This document shows, piece by piece, positions 62,215-64,000 of a stretch of 64,000 nucleotides of DNA (the first letter of the stretch is position 1; each line of letters opens with the position of its first letter). Both the position numbers and the translations under genes were made by a program. Location of the stretch: positions 1 through 64,000 of the forward strand of contig JAZUFZ010000026.1 in NCBI GenBank assembly GCA_045640985.1, given 5' to 3'. Origin of the DNA: Colimorpha sp045640985. Lineage in GTDB: Bacteria > Bacteroidota > Bacteroidia > Bacteroidales > P3. The notes beneath the pieces are model-generated. The model saw only the letters and a list, made by a program, of their open reading frames with translations. It ran no database searches and was not told the DNA's origin.

Positions 62215-64000
62215 CTATCGCAAAAGCATCACCACTCCTTTCCGCTCATAGAACCGTTCGCATTCATGATTTACGCTGAATTTAATCAGATAGGCATACG
62301 CGCCCTGCGGGCAGAGCTGTCCGTCATGAGTGCCGTCCCATCTGGCATCCAGACCTTTTCCTTCCCACACCATTTCGCCCCATCGGTGAAATACCATGAT
62401 TTCAAAATAACAGATGTTGCTTCCCATGGCTCCGAAACTGTTATTGATATACAATTCCGGGGTAAAGGCATCCGGCAAGAAGAGCGTATATGTTTGCCCT
62501 GGTGACGGCGGAACCGGCGGATTCGGATCTTCGGAACCGCCTTCATTATCCGTAGCCGTAACATACAGATGTACTGTCACTATACTATCGCATCCTAAAG
62601 CACTGGTTAATGTATCTGTAAACTCTTCAATGATGGGGTATTGATCCATCATCCAAGAGGGCACGCCTGTCATGGAAAGGGTATCATACACCTCATTTCT
62701 GGCAATCGGATTTACCGTCACGTTTACGACTGCGGTATCATAAAACTGCTGGCATTGCGAACGTTTATACAGACATTCGGCAGAATATACGCCGGCATTT
62801 CCATACACATGCGTATCGTCATTTCCCGAAGCACCGTCGCCATACGTCCAGATATGTTCGTAACCCTCATGGAATAAATCCGCCGTTCCGCCTTCGCATA
62901 CCATGGTTTCATCGTCTATTCTGACCGGAAGATTCTCCGCATTCCAGCCGCCGCAAACCGCTGTTGCCGTGCAGTTTCCTAGCGTTATAGCGTGGACTTC
63001 AAAAGGGCCTTCCGCGTTTTCCAGAACGTGCGTTCTTCCACTCACCGCGATTCGAGCATAGCTATACTCCGGATTTGAAGCGACTACGGCGAAAGAATCG
63101 GCAATGGATAACCCGTCCAGACGCATTCCATCCACATCCCGCGTCCGCGTCACCACTCCTATGAAATTATATACCTGATATTCAAATTCCGGCATTCCCA
63201 GAATCAGAGGCCACCAGTAATGGTTAGCGTTGCTATAAAACATTGTCTTTGAATACCATTGCGATACCGGACTTAAGGCATACACCGCCGGATCGCCGCT
63301 GTAACCGCCCGGTTGCGACGGCCCTCTGGGGTCAAGATTTCCGTATGTTGATGAGGTCAGATAAACGTTTACCGACACGGGCTTGGAACTTTGCAGCCAG
63401 GCAGTCGGATGAGCCGTATCTATCTCAAATTCATAGATTCCGCCACGGGGAAGCGTCGCAACAGTCGTGCCGTCGCGCCGGAGTTCCGTCTGATCCGCCA
63501 TACTTACCACCTTTACCCTATCATTCAGACGGTTAGGCGTAAGTGTCGCCACAAATTCCGTTCCCCAATACTGCGTGGGAACCATCTGCGACGCATAGCC
63601 GTCGGCAGTCATATACCCCTCGGGAATATATCCGGCATCGCATCCCACAATCGCCACAAACGGCTTGAAATTAGGTGAATATACATGGATACCCGACAAT
63701 TCCGGATCCGTAGTCTGAAGGCATTGTCCCTTACGCAGCATTCTCGTGCCATTGAGCCAGGCATATTCTCCGCCTGCTACGGTAATTTCCGTGCTGTCCT
63801 CTACCGCAATCGCCATCAGTCGCGCAGACCTGTTTGTATTCTTATAGCCGTTCAGATAATACTCACAGCCCAGTTTTTCGGTAGGCCAGACCGCCACCAT
63901 ATCCATCTCCTTTGGAATCACGTCCCGCGTGGAATCCGCATCAATGAAACTCATATATGTAAACAGCAGAATACTATCCGAACTGCTGATATGTAAACTA
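62215..64000 (-). CDS. Surface protein with IgGFc-binding-like region and T9SS type B C-terminal domain, 5' end cut
   Basis: About 594 residues visible; the frame is open to the right edge, so the N-terminus with the signal peptide is missing. The first 330 residues resemble the IgGFc-binding N-terminal domain of Bacteroidota adhesin-like proteins (VAVWPTEKLGCEYYLNGY, YWGTEFVATL). A PKD-like stretch (HIWTYGDGASGND...) follows. The last 90 residues are the gliding-motility-associated C-terminal (CHU_C) domain: LFLPDAFTPEL, MVFHRWGEMVWEGKG, WDGTHDGQLCPQGAYAYLIKF. Exported by T9SS as a type B substrate; likely surface adhesin, partner unknown. Confidence 0.85.
   Translation of the reverse strand, partial: SLHISSSDSILLFTYMSFIDADSTRDVIPKEMDMVAVWPTEKLGCEYYLNGYKNTNRSARLMAIAVEDSTEITVAGGEYAWLNGTRMLRKGQCLQTTDPELSGIHVYSPNFKPFVAIVGCDAGYIPEGYMTADGYASQMVPTQYWGTEFVATLTPNRLNDRVKVVSMADQTELRRDGTTVATLPRGGIYEFEIDTAHPTAWLQSSKPVSVNVYLTSSTYGNLDPRGPSQPGGYSGDPAVYALSPVSQWYSKTMFYSNANHYWWPLILGMPEFEYQVYNFIGVVTRTRDVDGMRLDGLSIADSFAVVASNPEYSYARIAVSGRTHVLENAEGPFEVHAITLGNCTATAVCGGWNAENLPVRIDDETMVCEGGTADLFHEGYEHIWTYGDGASGNDDTHVYGNAGVYSAECLYKRSQCQQFYDTAVVNVTVNPIARNEVYDTLSMTGVPSWMMDQYPIIEEFTDTLTSALGCDSIVTVHLYVTATDNEGGSEDPNPPVPPSPGQTYTLFLPDAFTPELYINNSFGAMGSNICYFEIMVFHRWGEMVWEGKGLDARWDGTHDGQLCPQGAYAYLIKFSVNHECERFYERKGVVMLLR

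Overview
The window comes from a Bacteroidota chromosome, most likely an uncultured member of the order Bacteroidales. The evidence is type IX secretion (T9SS) sorting domains of both type A and type B, Bacteroidota-restricted families (DUF6029, Omp28-related, DUF4105, FISUMP-like, HU-SPOR fusion), and repeated promoters of the Bacteroidota form TTTG - 19/20 nt - TAnnTTTG. No rRNA, prophage, integrase, CRISPR or transposase was seen. One tRNA is present, tRNA-Leu(TAG). The content is mostly housekeeping and cell-envelope genes.

Layout. 1-1.8 kb: an edge-truncated AlbA_2 protein and an AAA/DUF4143 ATPase. 2-16.7 kb: a long minus-strand run, read in transcription order as MscS channel, DUF4105 protein, two DUF3857/transglutaminase-like secreted proteins, FISUMP-like protein, dnaX (split by a frameshift), a cation/proton antiporter, dapF, ligA, a PagL-like lipid A deacylase barrel and an EnvC-like LytM protein. 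16.7-22 kb: DUF1015, gcvT and a secreted M6-type metalloprotease with a T9SS signal. 22-26.4 kb: a TlpA thioredoxin, DUF6029 barrel, Omp28 lipoprotein and MATE exporter operon. 26.5-31.2 kb: 11-bp tandem arrays, tRNA-Leu, an acidic protein, parE, nadD and a small secreted protein. 31.3-40.2 kb, plus strand: T9SS-exported Omp28 protein, tex, uvrA, a membrane protein and mnmE. 40.3-45 kb: a frameshifted YdeI-like gene, a tocopherol-cyclase-like gene, an SGNH hydrolase and a K+/H+ antiporter. 45-50.4 kb: mgtC-like, rsmI, yebC, trmB, HU-SPOR protein and deoxynucleoside kinase. 50.4-62 kb: LPS core genes (waaA, kdsB, a GT4-GT9 fusion, GT2, GT1) joined by ATGA overlaps, downstream of rluB, a small unknown gene, pheT and glnS. 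The right edge cuts a large T9SS type B surface protein with an IgGFc-binding-like region.

The most unusual signals are two. First, there is a repeat family built on 11-bp units. Three intergenic copies (29863-29979, 35382-35498, 42019-42135) are imperfect palindromes of exactly 117 bp = 10 x 11 + 7, ending in GTAACTCC/GGAGTTAC. Related 11-bp units also form direct tandem arrays in an intergenic region (26533-26587) and inside the coding sequence of the GT4-GT9 fusion (52750-52793). Second, dnaX is split into two overlapping frames exactly at the gamma/tau boundary. That is either a programmed +1 frameshift or a mutation or sequence error. Novelty cannot be judged without searches.
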